Source of the DNA: an uncultured Clostridium sp. | GTDB taxonomy: Bacteria; Bacillota; Clostridia; TANB77; CAG-508 | DNA length: 22,399 bases | Direction of reading: 5' to 3' | NCBI GenBank assembly: GCA_900557045.1 | Contig: USQY01000024.1 | Location: forward strand, 1 to 22,399 | The notes under the pieces: generated by a model | The model's database searches: none | Told to the model about the DNA's origin: nothing | Seen by the model: only the letters and a program-made list of their open reading frames with translations | Program-made: the position numbers and the translations under genes | Part shown: in pieces, positions 15,121-22,352 of the stretch | How positions within the stretch are numbered: the stretch's first letter is position 1 | Layout of the letters: every line of letters starts with the position of its first letter

Positions 15121-16036
15121 TAACTCCCTTCAAAATAATATTTACATTATTTTGTATATTATCTAAACCATTAATCCATGTTATATCTTTATTTCTTCTA
15201 AACCATGTTAATTGTCGTTTGGCATAATGTCTAGTTTCTAATTTGATTTTTTCAACCATTTCATCATAAGTAATTTCATTGTTTAAATATAATACTACTT
15301 CTTTATATCCAAGACCTTGAATAGCAGTTGGAAGCTCACTATATTTGCTAATCAATTTTTTAACTTCATCAACTAATCCGTTTGCAATCATTATATTTAC
15401 TCTTTTATTAATTCTTTCATATAATTTTTCTCTATCCATATCTATTGCAAAAACTTTGTAATCGTATGGATTTTCTTTTTGTTTAGATTCATATTCTTGC
15501 ATAGTTTTTGTTTTTCCTGTTGCATGATAAATTTCTAATACTCTAAAAATTCTTTTTTTATCATTATTACTTATTTTTTCCATTGCTGTTGGATCTATTT
15601 GTATTGCTTTATTGTATAAATAATCTAATCCATGCTCTTTAGCTAATTCTTCAAGTTGATTTCTATATTCTAAATCAATTTCTGTATCATCATATTCAAT
15701 TCCTTGTACTAATGAATCTACATACAGCCCTGTTCCTCCTACAATTATTGGTGTTTTACCTTTTTGAATAATTTCGTTAATTGCATTAATTGCATCTTTT
15801 TTAAAATTTGCAACACTATATCTTACAGTAGGAGAAACATTTCCAATTAAATAATGTTTAATACCTTCCATTTCTTCTATTGAAGGTTTCGCTGTTCCAA
15901 CATCCATATCTTCATATATTTGCATTGAATCAGCAGAAACAATTTCTCCATCGATTTTTTTAGCTAATTGTATGGATAATGCTGTTTTACCAGAAGCTGT
16001 AGGACCACATATAACTATAATTTTAGGCTTTTCCAT
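15104..16036 (-). CDS. miaA: MiaA, tRNA dimethylallyltransferase
   Basis: Adds a dimethylallyl group to adenosine 37 of tRNAs that read codons starting with U, the first step toward the hypermodified base that stabilises codon pairing. The 310-aa protein has the P-loop GPTASGKT at 11-18, DSMQIY at 36-41, DVGTAKP at 45-51, HYLIGNVSP and GGTGLYVDSLVQG, then the tRNA-gripping KRQLTWFRR near residue 275; all are intact. The start lies 8 bases after the mutL stop, and its ribosome binding region (AAGGTAGGTG) overlaps that stop. The miaA-after-mutL order is common in Firmicutes, so a mutL-miaA-HlyD transcript is likely. Confidence 0.97.
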   Translation of the reverse strand: MEKPKIIVICGPTASGKTALSIQLAKKIDGEIVSADSMQIYEDMDVGTAKPSIEEMEGIKHYLIGNVSPTVRYSVANFKKDAINAINEIIQKGKTPIIVGGTGLYVDSLVQGIEYDDTEIDLEYRNQLEELAKEHGLDYLYNKAIQIDPTAMEKISNNDKKRIFRVLEIYHATGKTKTMQEYESKQKENPYDYKVFAIDMDREKLYERINKRVNIMIANGLVDEVKKLISKYSELPTAIQGLGYKEVVLYLNNEITYDEMVEKIKLETRHYAKRQLTWFRRNKDITWINGLDNIQNNVNIILKGVNGEEK

Positions 16037-16044
16037 ATTTTCAC

Positions 16045-18534
16045 CTACCTTCTAGAAAACTTCTTTTCTATATCTATTTTTGACATTTTAATAGCAGTAG
16101 GTCTTCCATGTGGACATGTAAATGGATTTGGTAATACTAATAATTGTTGCATTAAATTATCAACCTCTTGTGCAGTTAAAACCATATTTGCTTTTACTGC
16201 TGCTTTACATGCAACTGTTGCAATAAATTTTTCTTCTATTTCTTGTTTAGCAGTTCTAGCTACAGTATTAATCTCATCTAAAGTTTCTAAAAATAACTCT
16301 TTTGTATCTAAATCTATACAGATATTAGGAACACCATTTAATTTTATTGTATTTTCGCCAAATTCCTCTAAATCAAATCCAGCTTTTCTAAATAATTGCA
16401 TATTATCTTTAGCTATTCCCATTTCTCTATGTGTTAAATTAATAATATCTGGTAATAACATCAATTGTGAATCTTTATCAGTATCACTATAATAATTCTT
16501 TTTTACCTTTTCATATAGAATTCTCTCATGAGCAGCATGTTGGTCTATAATATACATTTCTTTTTCATATTCAATAATTATATATGTATCAAAAGCAATA
16601 CCTATAAATTTGTAAACAGGTTTCTTAAACATTGATTTATTTCCGAATAACGAAATATTTTCTGCTGTTTTTAAGTCATCTTGTTTTACTTTATATTCAT
16701 CTTCATCTTCTTTAACTTTATTTTTATTTGAAATATTTGTACCAAACATCTTAGCATACATTTCTTCAAAGCTAGCATCATTAGCTTTTTCATCATTTTT
16801 ATTTTCAGTTGAATTTTTAGTATTATCATCATTTGAATTGTTATTATTTACTTGAGCTTGATTATTAATACTATCTTGATTTACATCAGAGTTTTCAGTA
16901 TTTTCAGATATTACATTATTCATATTTACATTATTATTTGTAATATTCTCAACATTTCCAACACTATTATCAACATTTTGAACACTGTTTTCAAGATTTC
17001 CAACATTATTTTCAAGATTTTTAGAATCATTTTGACTATCTTGTACATTTTCTGCTTTTGGTTTTAAATTTAATCTTTCTAAGTTTTCATCTAACTCTTT
17101 CATCAATTTCTGTAAATTACTATTTTGTTGTACATCTATATTATTTAATCCAAAATCTTTACTTAAAGTATTATCTCTTTTTTCGAAATTTTTCAATTCT
17201 ATACCACCATCTTCTTTTACAACAATATTATCATATTGTTGTTCTGGTACATTTATATTACTCTCATCTGCATTTTTATTGTCTTTAAAACTATTAAATA
17301 ATTCCTCATGTTCTTGTTTTAATTTATCATTATATAATTGTTCAACTAAATTTCCCTCATTAGTTCCAAATTCATTTTTTTGATTATGCATTATGTTTTT
17401 AAAAAATCCGCCAAGGCCTTTAGTTTCAGATGAATTATTTGTTTCAATATTTTTAGAAAATTTTCCATCTATTTTTTCAAGCTCATTTATATAATTCTTT
17501 TTCATTACTTCTTGATTAGGCATTGTATTATCATCTCCAAATATATTTCCTTTTAACAAAGCCTCTTTTATAGCATGGTACACTAATTTAAATACCTTAT
17601 TTTCTTCTTGAAAACGAACCTCTAATTTTGCTGGATGAACATTAACATCTAATTTATGTGGATCTATCTCAATATTTAATATTAAAAATCCATATTTGCC
17701 TATTGTAAGCATTCCTTTAAATCCTTGTTCTGCAGCACTTGTTAAAGTTTTATCTTTAACATATCTTTTATTAACAAAAAATAATTGGTTTGCTCTATTT
17801 GAACGTGCAATACTTGGTTTTCCTATAACACCTTTTACTGCCATATCTTCAAAATAATATTCTACATTTATTATGTTTTCTGCAACATCTTTTCCATAAA
17901 TTCCATATACTATATCTTTTATATCGCCATTTCCAGAAGTTTGTATTACTGTTTTTCCTGAATTAACAAATTTTATAGCTATATTAGGATTTACTAATGC
18001 TATTCTTGTAATAACATCTTCAATATAACCTGATTCTGTAAAATCTTTTTTCAGAAATTTATATCTTACTGGTGTATTGTAAAATAGGTTTTCTATTGTA
18101 ATTGTTGTACCTTTTGGACATCCAACTTCTTCTTTTAATACAACTTTTCCACCTTCAACTACTATTCTATGTCCAACATCACTATCTTCTGTTTTTGTTA
18201 TTAATTCAACTTTTGCTATTGCTGCAATACTAGCTAAAGCTTCACCTCTAAATCCCATAGATTTAACAGTTTCCAAATCTTCTGCTTTTCTTATTTTACT
18301 AGTTGCATGTCTTTCAAAGGCAATTTCTAAGTCATCTGCTTGAATTCCTTTTCCATTGTCTGTAATTCTTATATATGATATTCCACCATTTTTTATTTCA
18401 ATAGAAATATTATCACTACCAGCATCTATTGAATTTTCAACTACTTCTTTTACTACTGATGCAGGTCTTTCAATAACTTCACCAGCAGCTATTTTGTTAA
18501 TTGTTAGCTCATCTAATAATACTATATTTCCCAT
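16045..18534 (-). CDS. mutL: MutL, DNA mismatch repair protein with long Asn-rich linker
   Basis: Couples mismatch recognition by MutS to strand removal. The N-terminal GHKL ATPase (about 1-335) shows NSIDAG 34-39, DNGKGI 59-64, ERHATSKI 74-81 and GFRGEAL 94-100. The C-terminal endonuclease domain (about 640-829) carries DQHAAHER from D664, ACKAA at 774-778, CPHGRPTAI from C807 and an FxR terminus (KKFSRR), so this is a nicking MutL of the type found in bacteria lacking MutH. At 829 aa it is far longer than the usual 600-680 aa; the excess is the linker (about 340-640), dominated by Asn, Asp, Glu and Lys and containing seven-residue repeats encoded by a 21-bp tandem repeat. GGAGGA lies about 6 bases before the ATG. 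No mutS lies upstream in the window; mutL is the first gene of its unit. Confidence 0.96.
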   Translation of the reverse strand: MGNIVLLDELTINKIAAGEVIERPASVVKEVVENSIDAGSDNISIEIKNGGISYIRITDNGKGIQADDLEIAFERHATSKIRKAEDLETVKSMGFRGEALASIAAIAKVELITKTEDSDVGHRIVVEGGKVVLKEEVGCPKGTTITIENLFYNTPVRYKFLKKDFTESGYIEDVITRIALVNPNIAIKFVNSGKTVIQTSGNGDIKDIVYGIYGKDVAENIINVEYYFEDMAVKGVIGKPSIARSNRANQLFFVNKRYVKDKTLTSAAEQGFKGMLTIGKYGFLILNIEIDPHKLDVNVHPAKLEVRFQEENKVFKLVYHAIKEALLKGNIFGDDNTMPNQEVMKKNYINELEKIDGKFSKNIETNNSSETKGLGGFFKNIMHNQKNEFGTNEGNLVEQLYNDKLKQEHEELFNSFKDNKNADESNINVPEQQYDNIVVKEDGGIELKNFEKRDNTLSKDFGLNNIDVQQNSNLQKLMKELDENLERLNLKPKAENVQDSQNDSKNLENNVGNLENSVQNVDNSVGNVENITNNNVNMNNVISENTENSDVNQDSINNQAQVNNNNSNDDNTKNSTENKNDEKANDASFEEMYAKMFGTNISNKNKVKEDEDEYKVKQDDLKTAENISLFGNKSMFKKPVYKFIGIAFDTYIIIEYEKEMYIIDQHAAHERILYEKVKKNYYSDTDKDSQLMLLPDIINLTHREMGIAKDNMQLFRKAGFDLEEFGENTIKLNGVPNICIDLDTKELFLETLDEINTVARTAKQEIEEKFIATVACKAAVKANMVLTAQEVDNLMQQLLVLPNPFTCPHGRPTAIKMSKIDIEKKFSRR
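16942..17025. repeat. Four-unit 21-bp tandem repeat inside mutL
   Basis: Four adjacent 21-base units (starting at 16942, 16963, 16984 and 17005) are imperfect copies of each other. They encode heptapeptides of the form N-(L/V)-(E/D)-N-x-V-x in the MutL linker (for example NLENSVQ, NVDNSVG). The unit is a multiple of three, so copy-number change would keep the frame. Confidence 0.75.
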
Positions 18535-18574
18535 TTAACTTCCTCCAAAAATCTTTTGTATATTTTTCTTAGAG

Positions 18575-18604
18575 ATTATATCACTAATTATTTGAATTTG
18601 TATA
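18575..18604 (-). promoter_or_regulatory. mutL promoter with extended -10
   Basis: The minus strand reads TGATATAAT (18575-18583), an extended -10 with perfect TATAAT, 18 bases after TATACA (18599-18604) as a partial -35. Transcription would start about 30-35 bases before the mutL ATG. Confidence 0.55.
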
Positions 18605-18660
18605 GACATTTTTTCAATTTTATTAACACTTTTTGTTTTTTCGAATAGTATATACCATAC

Positions 18661-18685
18661 AAAAGAACAAAAATAAGGTTCTTTT
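18661..18685 (+). promoter_or_regulatory. Leader hairpin before the first Cys-rich micropeptide gene
   Basis: AAAAGAAC (18661-18668) pairs perfectly with GTTCTTTT (18678-18685) around a 9-base loop. Two more T follow and then the AGGAGG site. It looks like a small terminator or attenuator placed in the leader, or a structure that affects translation of the gene at 18701. Confidence 0.4.
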
Positions 18686-18700
18686 TTAGGAGGTACAATT

Positions 18701-18814
18701 ATGGGAAATTGTTGTTGTAATAATAGTGAAATCTTATGGTTCATTATTTTATTCTTACTTCTTTTCTGTTGTTGTGGAAACAACAATAATTGTGGATGCA
18801 ACTGTGGTTGCTAA
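18701..18814 (+). CDS. Cys-rich single-helix membrane micropeptide 1 (37 aa)
   Basis: A 37-codon gene with a textbook start: AGGAGG, 7 bases, ATG. The peptide has a CCC triplet at 4-6, a hydrophobic helix (about 11-22, ILWFIILFLLLF), a second CCC triplet at 23-25 flanking the membrane, and an Asn/Gly/Cys tail with single cysteines at 31, 33, 35 and 37: ten cysteines in 37 residues. The tail and triplets suggest metal binding, lipidation or disulfide cross-linking, but none is shown. It reminds me of tiny one-helix proteins of spore formers (YjcZ-like), though those lack this many cysteines; that link is a guess. A similar gene follows 51 bases downstream, which argues strongly that both are real. 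It is divergent from mutL. A frame on the opposite strand is only its shadow. Confidence 0.8.
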   Translation: MGNCCCNNSEILWFIILFLLLFCCCGNNNNCGCNCGC

Positions 18815-18865
18815 TACAATTTACTAAAATCGGCTTTTTACTTATACAGAAAGGGGGGGATTTTT

Positions 18866-18982
18866 ATGCCTGAAAACAGAGGTTGTGGTTGTGGATTTGG
18901 ATTTGGTGATGACTGCTGCTGGATAATAATAGTTCTTATTTTAATATTCTGTTGTTGCGGTGGTAACAGAGGTTGTTGCTAA
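18866..18982 (+). CDS. Cys-rich single-helix membrane micropeptide 2 (38 aa), paralogue of the preceding gene
   Basis: A 38-codon gene with a purine-rich ribosome binding site (AAAGGGGGGGA) 5-6 bases before the ATG. It has the same plan as its neighbour: a polar Gly/Cys N-terminus (C7, C9, then CC at 17-18), a hydrophobic helix (about 19-28, WIIIVLILIF), a CCC triplet at 29-31 directly after the helix, and a Gly/Asn/Arg tail ending CC. Sequence is shared mainly in the helix-CCCG junction, so the pair looks like an old duplication. It carries eight or nine percent aromatic residues near the membrane (FGF before the helix), unlike copy 1. A good terminator follows at 19008, and the two genes probably form one small transcript. 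Function unknown; membrane location is inferred from the helix. Confidence 0.8.
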   Translation: MPENRGCGCGFGFGDDCCWIIIVLILIFCCCGGNRGCC

Positions 18983-19007
18983 TTTTTAGTATAGTAATTG
19001 AGTGTAG

Positions 19008-19059
19008 AAAAGGTTTAGGTGTTTTGATTTTCATTATATCTAGACCTTTTTTATATTTT
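19008..19059 (+). terminator. Terminator after the micropeptide pair
   Basis: AAAAGGTTTAG (19008-19018) pairs with CTAGACCTTTT (19040-19050) over 11 positions (one G-T) around a 21-base loop, followed by TTATATTTTT. Confidence 0.7.
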
Positions 19060-19200
19060 TGAATTTCTTAATTAACATTTAATTTAAATTTTTTTTATTT
19101 GTATATTTGTTTAATTTTAAATTTTTTTAATTTGTATTGATATTATTTTATTTTTGTTGTAATATATATTTACTATAACATACATCAAAGGAGGATTCTT

Positions 19201-19470
19201 ATGAATAACTTGTGCAATTGCTATGACTGTCAGAGAAGTTTTGCATATGCATTGCAAAACTTGCGGATTGAGCAGTTTAAGCATGATTTGAAAAACAATT
19301 GTGCTAATTGCGAACATAGCAACACCTGTCCTACTATTCTTTTGAACAACTATTTAGCTGAGAAGTTTCCCAATTTTGATTTTACAATCAAGGATCTTTC
19401 TGAGCTTCCAGAAGAGTATTGGGCTGGGATATGTAACTACATCGAAGAAAAACGCGGATTTAAGGATTAA
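19201..19470 (+). CDS. Small cysteine-rich protein, 89 aa, possible zinc-binding
   Basis: I do not recognise a family. The start is secure: AAAGGAGG ends 6 bases before the ATG. The protein has clustered cysteines at 5, 7 and 10 (CNCYDC) and at 34, 37 and 43 (CANCEHSNTC), plus C78. The C-x-C-x2-C and C-x2-C-x5-C spacings, with H39 nearby, suggest one or two metal sites. The second half is acidic with aromatic residues (LPEEYWAGICNYIEEK) and looks helical. There is no membrane helix, so unlike its upstream neighbours it should be cytosolic. It stands alone between two terminators, with about 140 bases of very AT-rich DNA upstream and no clear promoter. It uses more G/C-ending codons (TTGCGG, CGCGGA) than the surrounding genes, which may hint at high expression or transfer. 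Confidence 0.85.
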   Translation: MNNLCNCYDCQRSFAYALQNLRIEQFKHDLKNNCANCEHSNTCPTILLNNYLAEKFPNFDFTIKDLSELPEEYWAGICNYIEEKRGFKD

Positions 19471-19479
19471 CTCTTGTTT

Positions 19480-19512
19480 GCAAGTCAACTTTTTGTTAAC
19501 TTGCTTTTCTTT
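19480..19512 (+). terminator. Terminator after the 89-aa gene
   Basis: GCAAGTCAAC (19480-19489) pairs with GTTAACTTGC (19495-19504), nine of ten positions, around a five-T loop, followed by TTTTCTTT. It begins ten bases after the stop codon. Confidence 0.7.
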
Positions 19513-19537
19513 GAAAATAATTTTGTTGGAGATACAA

Positions 19538-19576
19538 AAAATTTTAAGGAGTCAAAGTTTGACTCCTTAAAATTTT
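19538..19576. terminator. 39-bp palindrome, probable bidirectional terminator between convergent genes
   Basis: AAAATTTTAAGGAGTCAAA (19538-19556) is repeated as its exact reverse complement at 19558-19576 with a single G between. A T-run follows on the plus strand and another on the minus strand. It lies between the 89-aa gene and the convergent coiled-coil gene, the natural position for a two-way terminator. Confidence 0.7.
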
Positions 19577-19616
19577 CAATATTTTTACCGTTTTTATTTA
19601 TCAACTTCATGTTCTT

Positions 19617-20657
19617 TTATCTTTCTTTTTCTTTATCAGATTTAGATTTAACCATTTCCTTTATTTTTGTCAACATTGATGTTCTCTTATGCATCATACT
19701 TGTAATTTCCATATCACTTTCATTTAAAGCTACATCTTTGTCTATTTGACTTAATCGTAGTTTTGCCTGTTCTCCATTACTATTTAAGTCTTGTTGAACA
19801 TTTTTAACGCTTTCATTAAACTTTATATGTTCTGGTAACATTAAATTTTTGTTAAAAATACCTTGTATTTTCTCTTTTATTCTTGCAAAAATACTTTTCT
19901 TAACTTCCAATTCATACATTTCTTCTAACCCACCTACTTTTGTTGTTGTAGTCTGAAATGTCTCATTCATTTTTTGTAAAGTACTTTTATCATCCTCTAT
20001 TGCCTTTCTATATTTTGCAGTCATATTAACTAATGTCTGAATTGTTTTTGTATCTTGACTAATTACTTCATCTCTTTCTTTAATTTCATTATGCAAAGTT
20101 TGAATTTGTTCTTTCTTTTCTTTATCTTCGCAATACTTATCATATGCATATTGCATTAGTGGATTTGAAAAATTTATTATATTTTCTTTAACATATTCAT
20201 TACCAACATTTACAAGTCTAGTACTTATTTTTCCTTGTTTTCTTAACTCTTCAAAAACTTTTTCATCAATATTGTTAGGGTCTATTTTTTGTGATATTTC
20301 TATGCAGGAGAACAATTTTTCACAGCTACCTGCGTATTCTTCTGTTGCTATAGCTACATCATGGTTTGCCAATGGTCCTCTTCTCATATCAACACCTATG
20401 GCACCATGTTCAACTTCTCTATCAAACCTTTCTTTCTTATTCCAAGCATTATGGCATCTAGTTCTTGCAAATTCTATTTTATTAAGTATTCCTTTATTTA
20501 CTATTATACTTGGATACTTTTCTTGAATGTATTTCTTAATTTCATCACTGGCTTTTGACATTTTCTCACTATATTCTGGTGGATTACTACCAAAATCACT
20601 AACTCCATACCTGTATTCATCAAATCTCTCGTCTATGAATTTTTGTAATTCTTTCAT
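19617..20657 (-). CDS. Unidentified 346-aa protein with C-terminal coiled coil
   Basis: No family recognised. It is soluble, with no signal peptide or membrane helix. The N-terminal 180 residues look like a compact helical domain: an amphipathic start (MKELQKFIDERFDEYRYG), SDEIKKYIQEKYPSIIVNKG, then a distinctive central segment (GVDMRRGPLANHDVAIATEE) that may be the conserved core. Residues about 180-245 (KEKKEQIQTLHNEIKERDEV and following) are a coiled coil, followed by a basic stretch (KKSIFARIKEKIQGIFNKN) and a second helical, charged tail to the end (TKIKEMVKSKSDKEKER). The start has AAAGGAG 7 bases upstream. It lies 52 bases after the 198-aa membrane protein gene and may share its transcript. 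The 39-bp palindrome ends the unit. Confidence 0.75.
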   Translation of the reverse strand: MKELQKFIDERFDEYRYGVSDFGSNPPEYSEKMSKASDEIKKYIQEKYPSIIVNKGILNKIEFARTRCHNAWNKKERFDREVEHGAIGVDMRRGPLANHDVAIATEEYAGSCEKLFSCIEISQKIDPNNIDEKVFEELRKQGKISTRLVNVGNEYVKENIINFSNPLMQYAYDKYCEDKEKKEQIQTLHNEIKERDEVISQDTKTIQTLVNMTAKYRKAIEDDKSTLQKMNETFQTTTTKVGGLEEMYELEVKKSIFARIKEKIQGIFNKNLMLPEHIKFNESVKNVQQDLNSNGEQAKLRLSQIDKDVALNESDMEITSMMHKRTSMLTKIKEMVKSKSDKEKER

Positions 20658-20709
20658 TTAACCACTCCTTTGTATTTAACATTTATATATTTTGCTTTAC
20701 GATTATTAG

Positions 20710-21306
20710 CTAATTATTATTTTGCAATTTGTAAGCCTTTCTCTTTTCATCAACATATTCCCTAGTTTCAGGTGTATACCCCACTTTAGCATTTGGACAA
20801 TAATTACTAATAGTTAACACTAAGTCATCTTTAGTGTCTCTTTTTCTTGCGTATACATTTATTTGTATATCACGACCATCAATAGCACACAATTGAACTG
20901 TATGTGCTGTTACAATTCCATTAGTACGTGTAATATGTTCATATATAGCTAAAACATCATCTAAAGCAACTATATTACGATAATTCTTTTTATCTGCTAT
21001 AGCTTTATCTGAAATAACAACAAAATCATTTTCAAAAACAGGATTAGATAAACTATCTGCTAATTCTAATAAATTTGGATATTTCATTACATATTTCGAA
21101 TTTTCACCCTTTTTATAATCTACACCCTTTACAATAAATACAATAGCTAACACTAATAATACTATAAATATAAGTAATGGAATACTAAAACCATCTGTAA
21201 TAAAAATTAAAGTCATAAACAAACTTATTAATCCCACAAATATTCCTAATCCTATAAATGTACTTCCTATTTTGCTTAATTGTTTTAAAAATTTTTCTCT
21301 TCCCAT
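20710..21306 (-). CDS. Two-helix membrane protein with C-terminal domain shared with its neighbour (198 aa)
   Basis: After a short basic N-terminus (MGREKFLKQLSK) two membrane helices follow (about 13-35 and 40-60), then a soluble, probably cytoplasmic domain (about 85-190) that appears strand-rich: NDFVVISDKAI, NIVALDDVLAIYEHI, VQLCAIDGRDIQINV and a closing NYCPNAKVGYTPETREYV. The strand pattern and the closing P-x3-(V/I)GY motif are also present in the next upstream gene, so the two are distant paralogues; the shape recalls PH-like domains and the DUF6709 type, but I could not check. The frame extends five codons to a TTG, yet the ATG at 21306 is preferred because GGAGGA lies 7 bases upstream. 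It sits 17 bases from the upstream gene, so the two are co-transcribed. Confidence 0.78.
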   Translation of the reverse strand: MGREKFLKQLSKIGSTFIGLGIFVGLISLFMTLIFITDGFSIPLLIFIVLLVLAIVFIVKGVDYKKGENSKYVMKYPNLLELADSLSNPVFENDFVVISDKAIADKKNYRNIVALDDVLAIYEHITRTNGIVTAHTVQLCAIDGRDIQINVYARKRDTKDDLVLTISNYCPNAKVGYTPETREYVDEKRKAYKLQNNN

Positions 21307-21323
21307 ATCTTTTTCCTCCAAAA

Positions 21324-22352
21324 TTATGATTTTTTATTTTGATTTTTTATTTTATTATAATTATTTAAATTTTCAAATGAATATCCTATCATCATATCCG
21401 GATTTTTCTTTGTTAGTTCTTCAATTATTTCAGCATATATTTCTTTTTCTTTTATTTTCACTGTTGCAGTAGTATATTTTCTTCCATCTTTTAAATATAC
21501 CATCATATTTGATTTGTTTGTCACACTGTAATAAGTTGTTCCCCATCTCGTTTTAGAATTATGTGAAATATATACCCAAGCTATGTCTGAATATTTATTT
21601 GCAATCATACCTACATCCATAGATACGAAATAATTATTTAGTAAAAATATTTTTGCTTTTGGATACTCAATTATCCCAGCTTGCAATAACTCTTCATTCA
21701 ATTCTTTTTTATCTATATATTTAAAAGATTTCTTTATATTTATACATCCTTTTATGATAACTACTAAATAAATTACAGCAATAATCCCTGTTACAACACA
21801 GCATAATTCTGAAATTCCAATTGTTACTCCGTATGGTGTTAAAGTGTTTTCGTTTAAATATGTAGTACCAAAATATTGATTATAATTAAATCTGTTAAGA
21901 TTAATATTTTCATAGCTTTCATTAAACTCATCTATTATTATTTTTTCCAAATCATACGATACATTTGCTAATCTTCCCATAATTAAATATGAAAAATTAT
22001 CAGGATTTTTTTCATATTCATCACAAATTGTTTGATAAGTCGATTTTTTTAATTGCACTATATACATATAATTATTTTCATCATAAACAACATAATATTC
22101 ACTTGTTGATTTGTCTATTGTTTCAATAGCAACTAAATATGGTACATCTGCTATTTTTATATAAACGAATTTGCCATTTTCTTCTTCATTGTTTGCTATA
22201 ACAGTTGCATAATCTTCAGCTTTATCTAGTAATCCTTCTGTCTTCTTGCTTTTATAATAATTGGTTGTTATTAAAGAAATTATTACTATTAAAATACATA
22301 TTGTGAAAACAATTATACTTGTTTTGTTGTATTTTAAAATCTTTTGGTGAAT
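21324..22352 (-). CDS. Membrane protein with extracytoplasmic domain, paralogous C-terminal domain; start unresolved
   Basis: The first in-frame ATG is at 22067, but the frame stays open to an in-frame TAG at 22380-22382, and the extra sequence looks like real protein: a basic start (QKILKYNK), a membrane helix (TSIIVFTICILIVIISLITT) and a strand-rich stretch (FVYIKIADVPYLVAIETID) that runs into the ATG-started part. The whole would be about 340 aa: helix, outside domain (to about 190), second helix (CCVVTGIIAVIYLVVIIKGC), then a cytoplasmic domain with KIFLLNNYFVSM, DIAWVYISHN, MMVYLKDGRKY and KNPDMMIGYSFENL, matching the next gene. No ATG, GTG or TTG lies in the upstream stretch and there is no ribosome binding site; the end given is an ATT that would suit the helix. 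A non-standard start, a start-codon mutation or a frameshift near the window edge are all possible. Confidence 0.65.
   Translation of the reverse strand: MHQKILKYNKTSIIVFTICILIVIISLITTNYYKSKKTEGLLDKAEDYATVIANNEEENGKFVYIKIADVPYLVAIETIDKSTSEYYVVYDENNYMYIVQLKKSTYQTICDEYEKNPDNFSYLIMGRLANVSYDLEKIIIDEFNESYENINLNRFNYNQYFGTTYLNENTLTPYGVTIGISELCCVVTGIIAVIYLVVIIKGCINIKKSFKYIDKKELNEELLQAGIIEYPKAKIFLLNNYFVSMDVGMIANKYSDIAWVYISHNSKTRWGTTYYSVTNKSNMMVYLKDGRKYTTATVKIKEKEIYAEIIEELTKKNPDMMIGYSFENLNNYNKIKNQNKKS

Noticed and set aside
18656..18663. CATACAAA, resembling a SigE/SigK -10 box, upstream of micropeptide 1
   Set aside because: No matching -35 at the right distance, and a similar CATACATC before the 89-aa gene lies too close to its ribosome binding site; the match is not enough to claim sporulation control.
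18535..18801. 88-codon open frame on the minus strand upstream of mutL
   Set aside because: It is antisense to the first micropeptide gene, runs through the mutL promoter and has no ribosome binding site at its start; its Gln/Leu runs are the reverse reading of Cys and Asn codons.
19117..19317. 66-codon minus-strand frame overlapping the start of the 89-aa gene
   Set aside because: No ribosome binding site and composition of AT-rich noise; the plus-strand gene has a strong site and a cysteine pattern.
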